Source: Solen grandis
Lineage: Eukaryota; Mollusca; Bivalvia; Adapedonta; Solenidae
Direction: 5' to 3'
NCBI GenBank assembly: GCA_021229015.1
Contig: CM037785.1
Span: 37,619,011-37,683,010 of the forward strand
DNA: 64,000 nucleotides
How positions within the stretch are numbered: the first letter of the stretch is position 1; every line of letters starts with the position of its first letter. The position numbers and the translations under genes are program-made. The notes beneath the pieces are model-generated. The model was not told the DNA's origin. It was given only the letters and a program-made list of their open reading frames with translations, and searched no databases. Below, piece after piece: positions 21,765 through 33,934 of this stretch.

Positions 21765-21956
21765 ATTCCAGTCAATTCACGACAAGTGATAGAAAGTACT
21801 ATGATGTGGTGTCCTCTTCCAAAACATTGCCGGATGCAGTCTCGTCTGTGTTACGCATCACTCCTACGTCTGTAAATACCATTGATGGTAAAAGCATACT
21901 TCCAAGCAGTGAATCGAAAATCGAATTGAAACTAGGCAGCAGTACATCAGAAATAG
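21765..21956 (+). CDS. Type A Ser/Thr-rich exon, copy A3 (intact)
   Basis: 192 bp, phase 1-1, the same length as A2 and open in the A frame: DSSQFTTSDRKYYDVVSSSK, ...TPTSVNTIDGKSILPSSESK, ...GSSTSEIG. The acceptor is TTTTTCAACAG|AT and the donor a normal ATAG|GTACGT. It encodes a Ser/Thr-rich extracellular linker like A2. The downstream intron holds the foldback element. Confidence 0.68.
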
Positions 21957-22261
21957 GTACGTTTATTTAGTTTTATTTTACAGTTTTAATTTTGAAAAGG
22001 TTAATTAAACATAATCGTTAATATTACTTACACATATCTCTGCAAATGTTTGTGTTTAGTCCTCATGTTCTTTAACATTGGCAAATTCTTTCATTTTGTT
22101 AGTTTACTGAAGTCTTTTGACATGGCGACTCTGCTACTATTTTATGGTGTCTCCTAACCGTATGTTTCGTAAAACAAAATTGCACTTTTCGCGAACCTGC
22201 GCTTGTAGAAAATGTAACATCGGCACTTAGAATTGTCTTGTTTTATATATATGTAACATAT

Positions 22262-23527
22262 ATGTGCATAAAGTTACTTCCTTATTCCTTATTCCTTTTT
22301 CGAATAAGGAATAAGGAACTGGTTCCTTATTCCTTATTCAAACACAAATAAAGAACAAAAAAAGTGGCAGATGCACATGACTTGTTGTTAAAATAAATGT
22401 GATCTATAGCATGTATTTAAGCATGAGAAATATTATATAAGAGGTTCCAAGTGCATAAGAACCATTTTTATGAAGAAAATGCGAAAGTCGAATAAGGAAT
22501 AAGGAACTGGTTCCTTATTCCTTATTCAAACGCGAATAAGGAACAGAAAAATTAACAGATGCACATGACTTTATTTTAGCATAAATGTTATCTAAAGCAT
22601 GTAATTAAGCATGAGAAATACAATATAAGAGGTTCCAAGTGCTTTAGAACCATTTTTTATGAAAAAAAAATGCATACGTCGAATAAGGAATAAAGGAACT
22701 GGTTCCTTATTCCTTATTCAAACGCGAATAAGGAACAGAAAAATTCGCAGGTGCACATGACTTTATTTTAGCATAAATTTGATTTAAGGCGTGTAGCTAA
22801 GCATGAGAAATACTATATAAGAGGTTCCAAGTGCTTAAGAACCATTCTTATGAAGAAAAAAGTGCGTAAGTCGAATTAGGAAAAATTGATACTTTATTCC
22901 TTATTTAATCGCAAATAAGGAACAGATAAAATGGTTGACGCATCGGACTCAATTTTAGCGTTAATCTAATCTACATCATGTGATAAAGCATGTGTAGTAG
23001 TGTTTATGTGTTTCCTAGTGCATTAGACCCGCTTTAAAAATATATGTATAAAAGAATTAGGAATAAAGAACTGTTCATATGCATCTGCCAATTTTACTGT
23101 TCCTTATTCGCGTTTCAATAAGGAATAAGGAACCAGTTCCTTATTCCTTATTCGACTTATGCATTTTTTCATTAAATAATTGTTCTTAAGCACTTCGAAC
23201 CTCTTATATTGTATTTCTCATGCTTAATTATATTATTTAGATCATATTTATGCTAAAATAAAGTCATATGCACCTGTTAATTTTTCTGTTCCTTATTCGA
23301 CTTATGCATTTTTTCATAAAAAAAAATTGTTCTTAAGCACTTGGAACCTCTTATATTGTATTTCTCATGCTTAATTATATTATTTAGATCATATTTATGC
23401 TAAAATAAATTCATTTGCCTCTGCCAATTTTACTGTTCCTTATTCGCGTTTGAATAAGGAATAAGGAACCAGTTCCTTATTCCTTATTCGAAAAAGGAAT
23501 AAGGAATGAGGAACTAACTTTATGCTC
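22262..23527. mobile_element. Foldback-like element made of palindromic repeat units
   Basis: About 1.27 kb flanked by the direct repeat ATGTAACATAT (22251-22261 and 23528-23538). The two ends are inverted copies, starting GCATAAAGTTA then TTCC..ATTCCTTATTCC. The left half holds units of about 190 bp in one orientation, each beginning with a palindrome of stem GAATAAGGAATAAGGAAC (22302, 22490, 22681, then a degenerate copy near 22870). The right half holds the same units reversed (near 23117, 23285, 23452). The whole can fold on itself at two scales. There is no coding capacity. It lies in the intron between exons A3 and B4. Confidence 0.82.
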
Positions 23528-23551
23528 ATGTAACATATGAGTTATTTACAG

Positions 23552-23728
23552 ACTCGAGATCCATAATCATAAGCAGCGAGACGGACCTTGTTATAACCGA
23601 CTACTCATCAAGAAAACAGACTTCTTCGACTCCCGTAACGTCTTCAGTAGGTTTTTCAATTGCAACAATTGGACAAATCTCAAATTCACTTGAAACAACT
23701 GAAGCAACTAGCAGTACCACAGCTGTTT
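23552..23728 (+). CDS. Type B Ser/Thr-rich exon, copy B4 (intact)
   Basis: 177-bp exon, phase 1-1, open: SRSIIISSETDLVITDYSSR, KQTSSTPVTSSVGFSIATIG, QISNSLETTEATSSTTAV. Acceptor TTATTTACAG|AC and donor GTTT|GTAAGT are both strong. It is the best B copy and precedes the TSP1 exon. Predicted role: a flexible, O-glycosylatable stalk segment of a secreted or membrane protein. Confidence 0.68.
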
Positions 23729-24249
23729 GTAAGTATCCCTAAAGAAACTGTGTTTCGCATCGTTTTATTTCAAACTCAATCTGAACACAATATTAAAATT
23801 CCTATTCCGAAAACAGATCTATGAAAACAATATACCTTTATCCTATTATCCTTCTGAATATATCGATTGCCTTTTTAAATAGTAAGCCGATTATCTCATA
23901 TTAACACACACTAATATGGCACTGTTCAGAAAGCAGGCTAACTTATTTTGGTTATCCGCACTGGTTGTAACACACATTTCTATGTATAACAATGTTTTAT
24001 ACGATACATTTCTTGTGTGCTTCTTATATACCTTGTTAGACATACATTCCTTATGTCCTTAATGAATTCTCCCTGTATTTGACACCACACCATGTGTGGT
24101 ATTTAATCTTTTGAATGGGATGGACAAATGGACAATTTATTTGATGTACAATGTTCCTTGACTAAATACTACCTTTCATGAACTTTTCAGAAAACTGTTT
24201 TAAAATCACATTATTTAAAGAAGAAAATTGTATCTGTTTTCATAAAAAG

Positions 24250-24405
24250 ACATTGGATTCTCGGACTGGTCAGAATGGGAAAAATGCTCTCAAACATGTG
24301 GAACCGGAAGTCAGACGAGGTTACGTGTTTGTGTTACTCCAAAAGGTAGATTGTGTGAAGGTAAATCAACTGAAAAACAGAATTGTAACACACATGAGTG
24401 TCCGG
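24250..24405 (+). CDS. Thrombospondin type 1 repeat exon
   Basis: 156-bp exon encoding one TSP1 domain: DWSEWEKCSQTCGTGSQTR, LRVCVTPKGRLCEGKS, EKQNCNTHECPG. It shows the WSxW motif, CSxTCG, Arg layers and all six cysteines. It ends CCGG|GTAAGT in phase 1 and, with the proposed acceptor (CATAAAAAG|AC), starts in phase 1, matching the A and B exons. That acceptor has a weak pyrimidine tract; a stop lies just upstream in frame, so the exon cannot extend much further left. TSP1 domains bind matrix, glycosaminoglycans or partner receptors outside the cell. With the Ser/Thr-rich exons it suggests a mucin-like adhesion or matrix protein. The rest of the gene lies beyond the window or in the assembly gap. 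Confidence 0.82.
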
Positions 24406-24409
24406 GTAA

Positions 24410-24718
24410 GTACTTTTGAACGAAACATACTTAAGCATTTATTAGAGTTTCTGTCTCCAGTGGACATTCTTTCATCCTTATATAACCTTTCTTGTAATGG
24501 TTAACGAGTCTGCCCTTGATGGTGTACAGATGCCTAGTTTATATTTATATATTTATATTTTATATGTTTATATAGCCGTTGGAAAAATTCTCCTGGTGTC
24601 AGCTCAATAAGGTTGCGAGACATAACAATAGACAGTCATGCAACAAAACTGTTGTTATCACATAGATACTACATTCCTATAGGTTGGAAATTAATAAATG
24701 CATCCCCGTATCTGCTTT
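24410..24718. other. Intron-like sequence, nothing recognised
   Basis: AT-rich sequence between the TSP1 donor and a repeat element, with no open frame or repeat I recognise. Confidence 0.5.
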
Positions 24719-24985
24719 TTAGCTCACCTGAGCACTTGTGCTCAAGGTGAGCTTTTTTGATAACTTTTTGTCCGTCGTCTGTCGTCCGTTGTCCGTCGTC
24801 AACAATTGCTTGTGAACACTGTAGAGGCCAGTTTTAGCCCAATATTCATGAAACATGGTCAAGATGTTTGACTACATGATATCTCGGATGAGTTCGAAAT
24901 TGGGTCATGTGTGGTCGAAAACTAGGTCACCAGGTCAAATCTTAAGAAAACATTGTGAACACTTTAGAGGCCACAGTTTTAGCCC
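24719..24985 (-). repeat. HINE-like element terminus, cut by assembly gap
   Basis: Starts TTAGCTCACCTGAGC...GCTCAAGGTGAGC (a long terminal palindrome), then a CCGTCGTCTGTCGTCCG run, CAACAATTGCTTGTG, and the start of ~140-bp internal repeats (GTGAACAC...AGAGGCC twice). Same family as 34758-35652, 48946-49537 and 50540-53927, in the opposite orientation. The gap hides its other end. Confidence 0.8.
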
Positions 24986-25085
24986 NNNNNNNNNNNNNNN
25001 NNNNNNNNNNNNNNNNNNNNNNNNNNNNNNNNNNNNNNNNNNNNNNNNNNNNNNNNNNNNNNNNNNNNNNNNNNNNNNNNNNNNN
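24986..25085. other. Assembly gap (100 N)
   Basis: Exactly 100 N, the usual placeholder for a gap of unknown size. Open frames crossing it are artefacts. Confidence 0.99.
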
Positions 25086-25260
25086 GCGGGAGATTGTTAT
25101 ACAATCAAGACCTCTCTGTTTACACTGATGCGCTGGACCTACCACAAGACCGCTGCAAGGCTTCCTCAAAATAAACCTACCGGGACTCGAACCAACAGCG
25201 GTGCGGGGCTACGTGGTATTATATCTGTGGCTATAACCACTATGCCACTTTTTTCATTCC
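25086..25260 (-). repeat. tRNA-derived SINE, truncated at the gap
   Basis: On the minus strand: a tRNA-like head with A box (TGGCATAGTGGTTATAGCC) and B box (GGTTCGAGTCC), then a core GAGGAAGCCTTGCAGCGGTC...GTAGGT like that of the SINE at 55147-55397. The tail is lost in the gap. Confidence 0.7.
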
Positions 25261-27200
25261 TCCAAACTAATCTGCCATTAATTAAGGCATTAAAACAATT
25301 GTTCAATACGAAAATTTTCCTTTTTCAGAACTGACGTGCGTTCCCGAGTCATCATTTCTGTACTACATATCTATCTATTTTGTTCTATCAAGTATATAAT
25401 CATTTTGATGCCACAATGTTAATCTGTTAATCTGTTAGGTTCTAATTTACCGACATATTTTTTAATAATGGCTTTTTCAATGTGGGCATAATTTTAACAG
25501 ATCTATAACACTTAATGTATTGTTATGTCATAAAATGGCAGTTGAAAGACATGAACAAATTATTCGTTGTACATTTCAAATTCAGTGTTCTTACTTAGGT
25601 ATGCTTTTTTACACGCTGTAGAAATATACATTACTATAATACTTGAATGCAAAATACGCCTCACTCCATGCAGCAGGTGATTTCATCAGTTTCAAATAAC
25701 TCCCGAACAGCTACGTTTAGTGCGTCATTGAATTACTTGCAACATGTTTGCATGCTTGAGAAGATTATAATAATGTTTTTTCTTTTCGTTGATGTGAAGT
25801 AAATCGTCATAACTCTAATCACCCAGCAAGCTATATAGGGTATTATTGTATCTAAGGAAATGGCTGGGAAAGTCCAACCTGGATATATATCTTCCCAGGT
25901 AGTGATCAGTCTGCACTTTGTAACTTTACCTTTGTTTTGCAGAGCAATCCTGCACCCGGACATGACAATATCCGGCCAATCTTCTCTAGCTTTGAATGCA
26001 TGTATAGAGAACTTCAACCTGTAGCGTTTCATGGCTTGGTGCAAAAATAGTGTTACTACAAATTAACAATTATCCCTTACAATAGTTTGGCACTAAACTC
26101 AATTTGTAATTTTGCAAGGGCATTGTTACATGTTGTATTCTTTAGGCGATGTTTACTGGCTTGAAAGAAATATTAAACCATTAATTTTGTTGAGAGTATT
26201 GCTGAGTAAAAACGAATGAGATGAAAAATAAACATGATGATTTTGCAATATTCGAACCTTGCGATATATAGCAATATATGAAGCCTTAAATCGAAACCCT
26301 CGTAACTGGGTGGGTATCACTGTACCCTCTCATGTACATGACCAGGGATTGAACCCGGAACGCATTGATGAGAAGCGAAGCATGTTACCACTACGCTATC
26401 CAGACACCCATGTGTGGCATCATTCCACATGTCTACAGCATGATACCACAGTATCAGTAAGACAGCACTGTATATATGTGTCTCATTATTTATATCTGTA
26501 GACAGTTTCTAAATAATGCACAATGTGCGGGAGGACTGTCAGTAGGATGACTATAATAATTCAATTTCCAGCACTGACTTGATAGAGAAAATGGTTAATG
26601 GATGCCCAAAACTGTCCATGCTTTCCTGCATTTCTAGTTACTAGAAATATGTAAGCTGAACTTTTTGTTTAATGTTAACCCTGCTGACAGTCTCACAGTG
26701 CCTTGAGAGATTGTGATTTGTTTCATACTGACTGGGAGTGCGGTTCCATTCATAAACTGCATACCTACTGAGGTCATGACATTACAATCACATTAAATTG
26801 ATACTCTACTGAGGTCATGATATTACAATCACATTAAATTGATACTGAGCACAGCTTGGTACAGTGTGGTGAAAATAGCTGTGGTAATTATGCAAATCAA
26901 AGAGATCTGCTTTTGTTTATCGGTACGTAAGACTGGCAATTAAAAAGATCTGATACATAAGAGGGGTCTAAAAAGGTTTTGAATTAAACATGGTGTATTA
27001 ATTTTCAGTCATGAGATCAGGACTGTTGATTAATTACTTAATGAATGACAGTGGTGAAAGGGAGGTAACTTCCATATGCTTGATGTACCAGTAGTTAATA
27101 AATAAAAGTTATTGATAATGTATCAACTTGAGAAACTGATTTCATGATACTCCTAGCTAATTTTCATTTCTTTTTCCCCCCCAATATGTAGATATTGATT
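25261..27200. other. Repeat-poor stretch without a recognised gene
   Basis: Apart from the SINE at about 26330-26415, no feature is supported. A 103-codon minus-strand frame at 25733-26044 has no features I recognise and no neighbours that support it. A 37-base string ending GATACTCTACTGAGGTCATGA is partly repeated in tandem at 26770-26850. Confidence 0.4.
26330..26415 (-). repeat. tRNA-derived SINE head
   Basis: Minus strand reads GGATAGCGTAGTGGTAACATGC (A-box region) and GGGTTCAATCCCTGG (B box) about 35 bases apart, as in tRNA-derived SINEs. It does not fold as an intact tRNA. Confidence 0.6.
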
Positions 27201-28225
27201 GAAACAAGAGCCATGTTGACATGGCCATCCCAGTCAAAGAAGATGTGTTGGAGAGTAGAATAATTCACTTTTTTAAAAAAAAAAAAAAAAAAAAAAATCT
27301 TTGGCCACGAAGACACAATGAGATCTATCCAAGTATCAAGTATGAAGTAAATACCTGAAAAACATTTTTCAGTTATACTCCGGACAAAAATATTGGACTA
27401 TTACTATATCCCCCGCAGCCTTAGGCGGGGTTAATATAGGGAAACGTAAGAAAAATATGTACCAAGGTAGTATTAGAAACTAAAGTCACTAATATTACTG
27501 CAAAAAGATTTGACTTTCAAAGTATTTTAATGACAACAAAATATGGTCAGTGTCTAACAGTCATTCAAACTGCCATGTTTGCATCAACTACTATCAATTA
27601 TTAATAGCACTCTTACTTCAGCATTTCAAAATTGGCCAGGCAGAAGTCAGACAGTTGCATGGACAGCATGTACAATATCAACATAAGAATCAAAGATGGG
27701 AGAACTACATGTACATGTATATATTCTGTACTTCCCTTTCTGCTGAATCTCATTACCAAATACATTATATCCAATTTTATGTTTATTTGGCCTTGAGATG
27801 TCTTATCATGTCTATAATTATATAAAGTCTCTGAACACTATAAGGGACCCACAGTAAGCCACTTTAAGATACATGTGGTTACAACAAATACATGACTAAA
27901 TGCTTATACTTGTTTTAATTAGATACTTGAAGATACTTGATACCTGAAGTCAATTGTTTACTGACTATGATATTGATCATAAGCATTTTTTTCCAGTTTC
28001 ATTAAATGATAACAGTTTTGACGAAAGCAAAAGACGTACACAAGAAGAAAAAAAATTGTTCCATATGGATAGAATTTTGAAATGATGTGTAATGGTGTTG
28101 ACAAAATATCAAAATAAATCAAACTTTCAATGTGGTGTTTATTTATGCTATTGAAAATAAAAATCATGGCTCAAAACACAGATTCGGTTATTTTCAATAT
28201 TTTATATAAAAAAAAAGACAGCCTG
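27201..28225. other. Element fragment and anonymous sequence
   Basis: At 27204 a terminus with AACAAGAGCCATGTTGACATGGC (hairpin) begins an element related to those below, followed by an A23 run at about 27276-27298. The remainder shows no gene. Confidence 0.5.
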
Positions 28226-29183
28226 CTGAACAAGAGCTGTCAGAGGACAGCACGCTAGACTATTCAAAATGCTTGTTGGTAAATCAAATGAAATCTATTT
28301 CAATTCTTGACCTTCACATACCCTGTACATAATAATAGTCAAAAATGATATACCTTGATAGTCTGATATCCCTTAATATTTTTATGAAGTCATGCCTAGT
28401 TACTAAGACATTTGTAAGCATAATAACACTGTCAATCAAATCTTTAACCAAGTATTCAAGTTAGGAAAGGGCCATAATTTGTATAAAATTCAGTCTAAAA
28501 GTTATCCTCCTTGGTTTTCTGATGCCTCTGAATACACTCTTTAACTTTTTAGTCAATACCATAAACAATTTCTGAGATATAAGCTGGATAGTAGCTTAAT
28601 GCCAAACTTTAACCAAAATTTCTAAGTTAAAAAGGGGCCATAATTTGTAATACATTCACTTAAGTGTTATCTTCCTTGACAGTATGGTACCCCTAAACAC
28701 ATTAAAAAGGTTCCAAATCAATTGCATGCCTGGATACTGACATATAAGCATGAGAGAACCTTGCATGCAAAACTTTAACAAAAATTTCTAAGTTAAAAAG
28801 GGGCCATAATTTGTAATATATTCTATCAAGAGCTATCTACCTTGAAAGTATGATACCCCTAAATGTATTAAAGAAGTGAATTGCATGCCTGGATATTAAG
28901 ATATAAGCATGAGAATATCTTGCATGCAAAACTTTAAACAAAATTTCTAAGTTAAAAAGGGGCCATAATTTGTAATAAATTCCATCAAGAGTTATCTACC
29001 TTGGTTGTCTGATGCCCCTGAACATATTTATAAACTTTCAAGTCCATACCATAAATGGTTATTGAGATATACAGTTGATAGTAACTTGCATGCAAAACTT
29101 TAACCAAAAGCTGCAACGCCAACACCGACGCCAACGCAAAGGCGACTACAATAGCTCTCATATTCTTCGAATAGTCAAGCTAA
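28226..29183. mobile_element. Non-autonomous element with ~164-bp internal repeats
   Basis: Begins AACAAGAGCTGTCAGAGGACAGC (hairpin CTGTC/GACAG). Subterminal inverted repeats are GCTAGACTATTCAAA at the left and its near complement TTCGAATAGTCAAGC at the right. The middle repeats TTTCTAAGTTAAAAAGGGG at about 28618, 28783 and 28946. No coding capacity. Confidence 0.7.
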
Positions 29184-29701
29184 AAATGTATTAGGAATAA
29201 ATCTTACTTATCTTCAAAATTATCTTCCACAATAATGCAAGTTAATAACCAAGGAATGTTTGTAACCAACCTGATATTTGAAAATAACCACAAGCTTGTT
29301 TGAATTGAAAAGAAAAGATTACATCAAAATATTCTAATGCATGACTTACAATAAGCATATTGTCTCTCTCTTTCTCTTCTTCAATTTTTAAATTGTACAT
29401 AAATATATCAAAAGGAAGCAAATATAAACAAATAGACACAATCAAAAGATAAATCAACGCATATGAAAAATAGTATTTCAAAAATAATACTAAACGTAGC
29501 TTATATTGCCCAAGAATATGATGATCAAATAAAGCCCAAAAATATTATAAAATTCTTTATTTTCAGCATTATCTCAAGGCGAAAATAACCTTCATAATCA
29601 CTTTCATCCATTTACTTATGTATGATATTGTATTTTAATTAATATTTCTTTTGATAAATTTGATAATTGTAATAAGATAATAATAATAATAATAAAAACG
29701 C
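29184..29701. other. Nothing recognised
   Basis: AT-rich, with a short AAT repeat near 29680. Confidence 0.5.
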
Positions 29702-30285
29702 AACAAGAAAATGTGTCTCTGAGACACTAATGCCCCACCGTGATATGGTTCGAACCAACTATATGCCTGTATTTTGAAAAGTTTATATAAAGATGTACAT
29801 GTGTAAATAGTTCAAAATGATGTGAAGTTACCTTTTTAGAAAAAGAAGCTTACACACAGAGGTAAACCTGGAGCAGAATAACCAATTTTACCATGTTATG
29901 TTTATCCAACCTTAAAATATTGGTCACAGCCAGCCTTAAGTTTCAAAAAGTTTTAACATTATATACATGTGTACCTAGTTTTATGAAGATATAAAATCAT
30001 CTTCATAAAAAAAGCTTAAACACAAAGGTAAACATAACACAGAACAATTAATTTTACTATGTTCATCCAACCATGAAATATAGGTCACAGTCACAAATTT
30101 ACATAAATATCAAATATATCATATCATGATGTACACATGTGTACCTAGTTTAATAAAGATGTGAAGCCATCTTCTTAGAAAAAAAACTTAGCAAAGTTTA
30201 ACATGAGGTGTGACCGATGGACAGACGAATGGACGCACACACTGACCGAAAATCTTTTTGCCCCCTAACGGAATTGGCGGGGCAT
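29702..30285. mobile_element. Non-autonomous element, GCCCC/GGGGC-ended family
   Basis: Begins AACAAGAAAATGTGTCTCTGAGACAC (hairpin GTGTC/GACAC) then AATGCCCC. Internal repeats contain GTGTACCTAGTTT..AAGAT. It ends in a GACAGACGAATGGACG run and GGCGGGGCATAAAA. Same family as 45518-46655, 59640-60070 and 60578-62786. Confidence 0.65.
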
Positions 30286-30586
30286 AAAAAAAAAAACCCA
30301 GAGAGACCTGGATTCAAACTTGGGCCCCTACTTAAAAAGATGCAACCAGCTCTCTTCTTGAATGAGCTTATACTCGAAGTGATAAATATTTATGCAAATG
30401 ATGTGATTTATAGGTAATTAACTGCATCATAACAACACTAGTGCTTCACAGTTTGGCATTTCACATTTCACTTCTTTAACATACAGCATTTACTAAATTA
30501 AAACCAAACCTTCATCTTATTAATCTTCATTTTATATCATTAAGATAAACATTACACATTACTTATTCTACACATCATATAATAAA

Positions 30587-31960
30587 ACAAGAGGGCTATG
30601 ATGGCCATGAAGTCGCTCATCTGAGAAATAGTGCCTTGATTGCCTGCACTAGCTACAATATTGAAGAATAGTCATACTGAATACATATTCCATACAGAAA
30701 TATTGCAAGATCATTTCAATTTCACACATCAAAACGTACATTTGGGCCAAATATGAAGGAAGCGGCTTACAAATACAAAAGAAGGTCACTAGGGTATGGT
30801 CAAGGTCAACCAATGTCAATGATTTGAACAAATTGATAGAGGTCCACTAGGCCATGTTACAAACCAAATATCTTAAATCCAAGTATTGTGGATTCTGAGA
30901 GAAAATAGTTCAAGTGTTTTTTACTGTAAGTCTAAACATGGGTCATACCTCCTGTCTGATTTGGCTGATATCAACTATAATCGAATATAGCCGAGAGAGT
31001 ATGACCATTAATATTGTTTGAAGAAGATCAAAAAAGAAATGAAGATGCTAGAGTGTACACAAAGTGAAATCTGGCATTTTTTATCATTCAGGGGCCATAA
31101 CTCCAGACCTAATGGACAGATATCAGGTATAATTGAACTTAGCCTAGAGATAATGGCAATAAACATTGTCATAACGTTTGATGAAGATTGAATAAGAAAT
31201 AAAGATGCTAGAGTGTAAACAAAGAGAAATCTGGGGTTTTTCATCATTCAAAGACCATAACTCCAGACTCAACTTGGCAAATATCAGCCTTAATCGACAA
31301 AGCCTAGAGAGTATGGCTATAAACATTGTCATAACATTTGAAGAAGATTGCTTAAGAAATGAAGAATGCTAGAGTGTACACAAGAAAATTTTGATGGACG
31401 TCAGACATTGTCATTCACCATGACAAATGACCCAAAAGGTAATCATCAATATTAAAATCTGGGTTATGTTTATGACAGAAGCATCTTCTCTTTTTGTCTT
31501 ATTGCGGTCTTGACTTTTTAAGGCTACAGGCGTGGAACTTACATGAGCCACATATCTAGAAGCCTTATCCTGTATGTTATATGTTATCTCTGACCTGTGA
31601 CTGTGACCTAGACCTTTGGGCTACATGCCTGGTTCTTGCCGGCAACAAACCGTTTTATCTTAGAAAACATATATAACATATATAACATATGCCAAATTAT
31701 TACAAAATCGATTTATGAATGATGGCGTTAAAGCCTAGACACAAACCCTTTTTGACCTATGACCCCCCATTGTGATCTTGGCCTTTGAGATAAGAACACG
31801 GGTCAATTTTACAACACATCATCTTAATGTGGTGAACATTTCTACCTGGTTACTTCCAAATCCACTCATGCCTGTAGAAATTTCAAAGCAGACACGAAGT
31901 GGGACAGACAGACATTCAGACGTACGGACAGTACCACATGTATATGCTTCCCAAAATCCT
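30587..31960. mobile_element. Mosaic of HINE-like repeat elements
   Basis: Begins AACAAGAGGGCTATGATGGCC then TCGCTCATCTGAG. Units of about 158 bp with GGGGCCATAACTCCAGAC follow at 31090-31260, then about 31390-31960 a different repeat ending in a GGGACAGACAGACATTCAGACG run. It has no GCTCAGGTGAGC end, so at least two partial elements are joined. Confidence 0.55.
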
Positions 31961-31969
31961 TTTGGGGGC

Positions 31970-33450
31970 ATCAAAAATCTTAATGTTAGACAAAAAACAT
32001 TTAGTATAAACATCATACCTGAATGAATTTTTTCTTTATGACAAATGATCCCCTTCCATTGAAATTAAAATCTAAATTATATCATGACAGATCAAATCAA
32101 ACACACTTATTTGACCTATTTACAATTGCCACTATTTTAGGTGAATACCAAGGGAGATTACTAGGTACCACGGTAATCACTAAATTGTAAAATATGGTTG
32201 GATTGGTGTGCCAAATGTTGTAAAAACATATGACAAACTGTAACACTGTCTATTATACACTTGCATAAGTCTTGGAAAGTTATTCCAAGAGATAATAAAA
32301 TGCTGTTCAACCATTACTGAACATATATACAATAAGGTATGTTAATGGCACTAATATATGATGATTTGATAAAGATTCATTTAAATGTTTTATTTACCAA
32401 GAATGTATTTATTTTTCACAGAATAAAATTTATCGGTGAATGCGTTCCAATTTAGAGTGATAGTTATAAAAATTCTATCACCGACAGGTGTCGCTTTTAT
32501 GTGCAGTCTTAGAAAAAGGAATCAATGTGAATCATAGAACCCATGGTATCATAGGAAGGTCGTATATTATCAATAGTTTATTAGACATAAACATAATATA
32601 AGTAGGTCATGACCTGCATTTATAAACATCATGTAAATAGAAACATCTACTGACTAACTCTGTGCAAAACAGTATCAGTCATATGTGACACTATTTACAA
32701 CAAACCTGCGAGAAATACCTTAGAAAAGTAGTGTCATAACTTTAAATTCAACCACGGTAGCAATCCATTTGCATATGAGCAAACGGAAGTTTGGACCTAT
32801 TTTGATTGTACATGTACATATTCATATATACTCATGACTAAATAACAGTAATATATAAAGTACTGAATACTGTCTACAAAAATAACAGTAACTAGACCAA
32901 TCCAGACATAATGATAAATTTGCTGAAGTTGACAACTGTAATATAAGACGCTCTCTGTGCCATGTTTTGAAGTCAACATCAGCGGGGCTCACAAATTGAA
33001 GGACTCATTTCGCAGCTGCGTATTTCTATGGTGACCAGCAAGCCCTAAGATGAACCATGGTCAAGGATGTCAAATTCCACCACAGTCACATCCTTGTATA
33101 GACACTGAATCCCGGTACACAGATATGGGTAGTGTTGTCTGAGTCATTCCTGTCATGCTTTTACATTTCAAGTTTGAAGTTCAAGACGACTCTGTAGAAC
33201 TGCATGCCTGAAAATGAATATGACCTAAATTACAACAAACAGCTATATTTTTACTCTTCCCACAAAAATTCTCTTGAACAGATAACATAACTGTTTCTAA
33301 AAGGATTTCAGCAGGGTTTTTTTTTTGTTGTTGTTTTGTTGTTCGTTTTTTTCCAGACATTTTTTTTCTAAAGTTTTGCATATAAGTATGTTTTATGCCA
33401 CTTGCACATAGTTATATTTACCCTGTAACTCCTAGAAATCAGATACCAAT
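31970..33450. other. No gene recognised
   Basis: No convincing exon, RNA or repeat. Minus-strand sequence around 33020-33130 is relatively GC-rich for the region, but no frame is convincing. Confidence 0.4.
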
Positions 33451-33454
33451 TCTA

Positions 33455-33620
33455 AAATGGAGGGGGATAATGTAACAGTACCCATTTCTCACAAGAGGGG
33501 AGAAAGATGTGTATGCGGTCAGGTAGCACAGTCGTAAGCATTCGCCCTATATAATAAGCAAAAGGCCCCAGGTTTGAGTCTCGGTCAGGCTTCACATTTT
33601 TCTCATGCTGTGACCTTAAT
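33455..33620 (+). repeat. tRNA-derived SINE
   Basis: tRNA-like head AGGTAGCACAGTCGTAAGCAT...GGTTTGAGTCTCGG followed by TTCACATTTTTCTCATGCTGTGACC. The 48025-48200 (-) copy shares both head and flanks (GGGGGATAA..., GTAAGCAAAAGGCCCC). Confidence 0.65.
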
Positions 33621-33934
33621 ACACTTTTAGGGGATATTAAAATGATATTTTCAAACTAGGTTATCACAATTTGTAACTTCAAATGTGTTCTAAAAGTAAC
33701 ATGTGAAAATACTGTCAAACATGTATGAAAAATTTAGAATGCGCATAGCATCTCCATTGTGCTAGAACCAAAATGAATACAAAAACTAAAATCAGTGGTT
33801 GCCTGCGGTAAACTGCTGAAACGTCCTAATAAAGTGATTTTTTTTTTTGCAAGAAATATCTTATGATATTTTTCATTTGTTTGTGGCATGATGTAGTATA
33901 CTTGGTTTTAGTGTCCCTACAACAGCATATCAGT

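Noticed and set aside
24855..25334. A 159-codon + strand frame and a 75-codon - strand frame across the gap
   Set aside because: Both run through 100 N and repeat/SINE sequence; artefacts.
25733..26044. 103-codon minus-strand open frame
   Set aside because: No family, no splice or context support; likely chance in AT-rich DNA.
33020..33150. A minus-strand terminal exon (frame ending in EFDILDHGSS)
   Set aside because: Two other frames are equally open and no acceptor fits well; more likely an anonymous dispersed repeat.
33541..33600. A tRNA gene
   Set aside because: A and B boxes are present but the acceptor and anticodon stems do not pair; a SINE head. The same applies to 26330-26415, 37869-37925 and 48050-48110.
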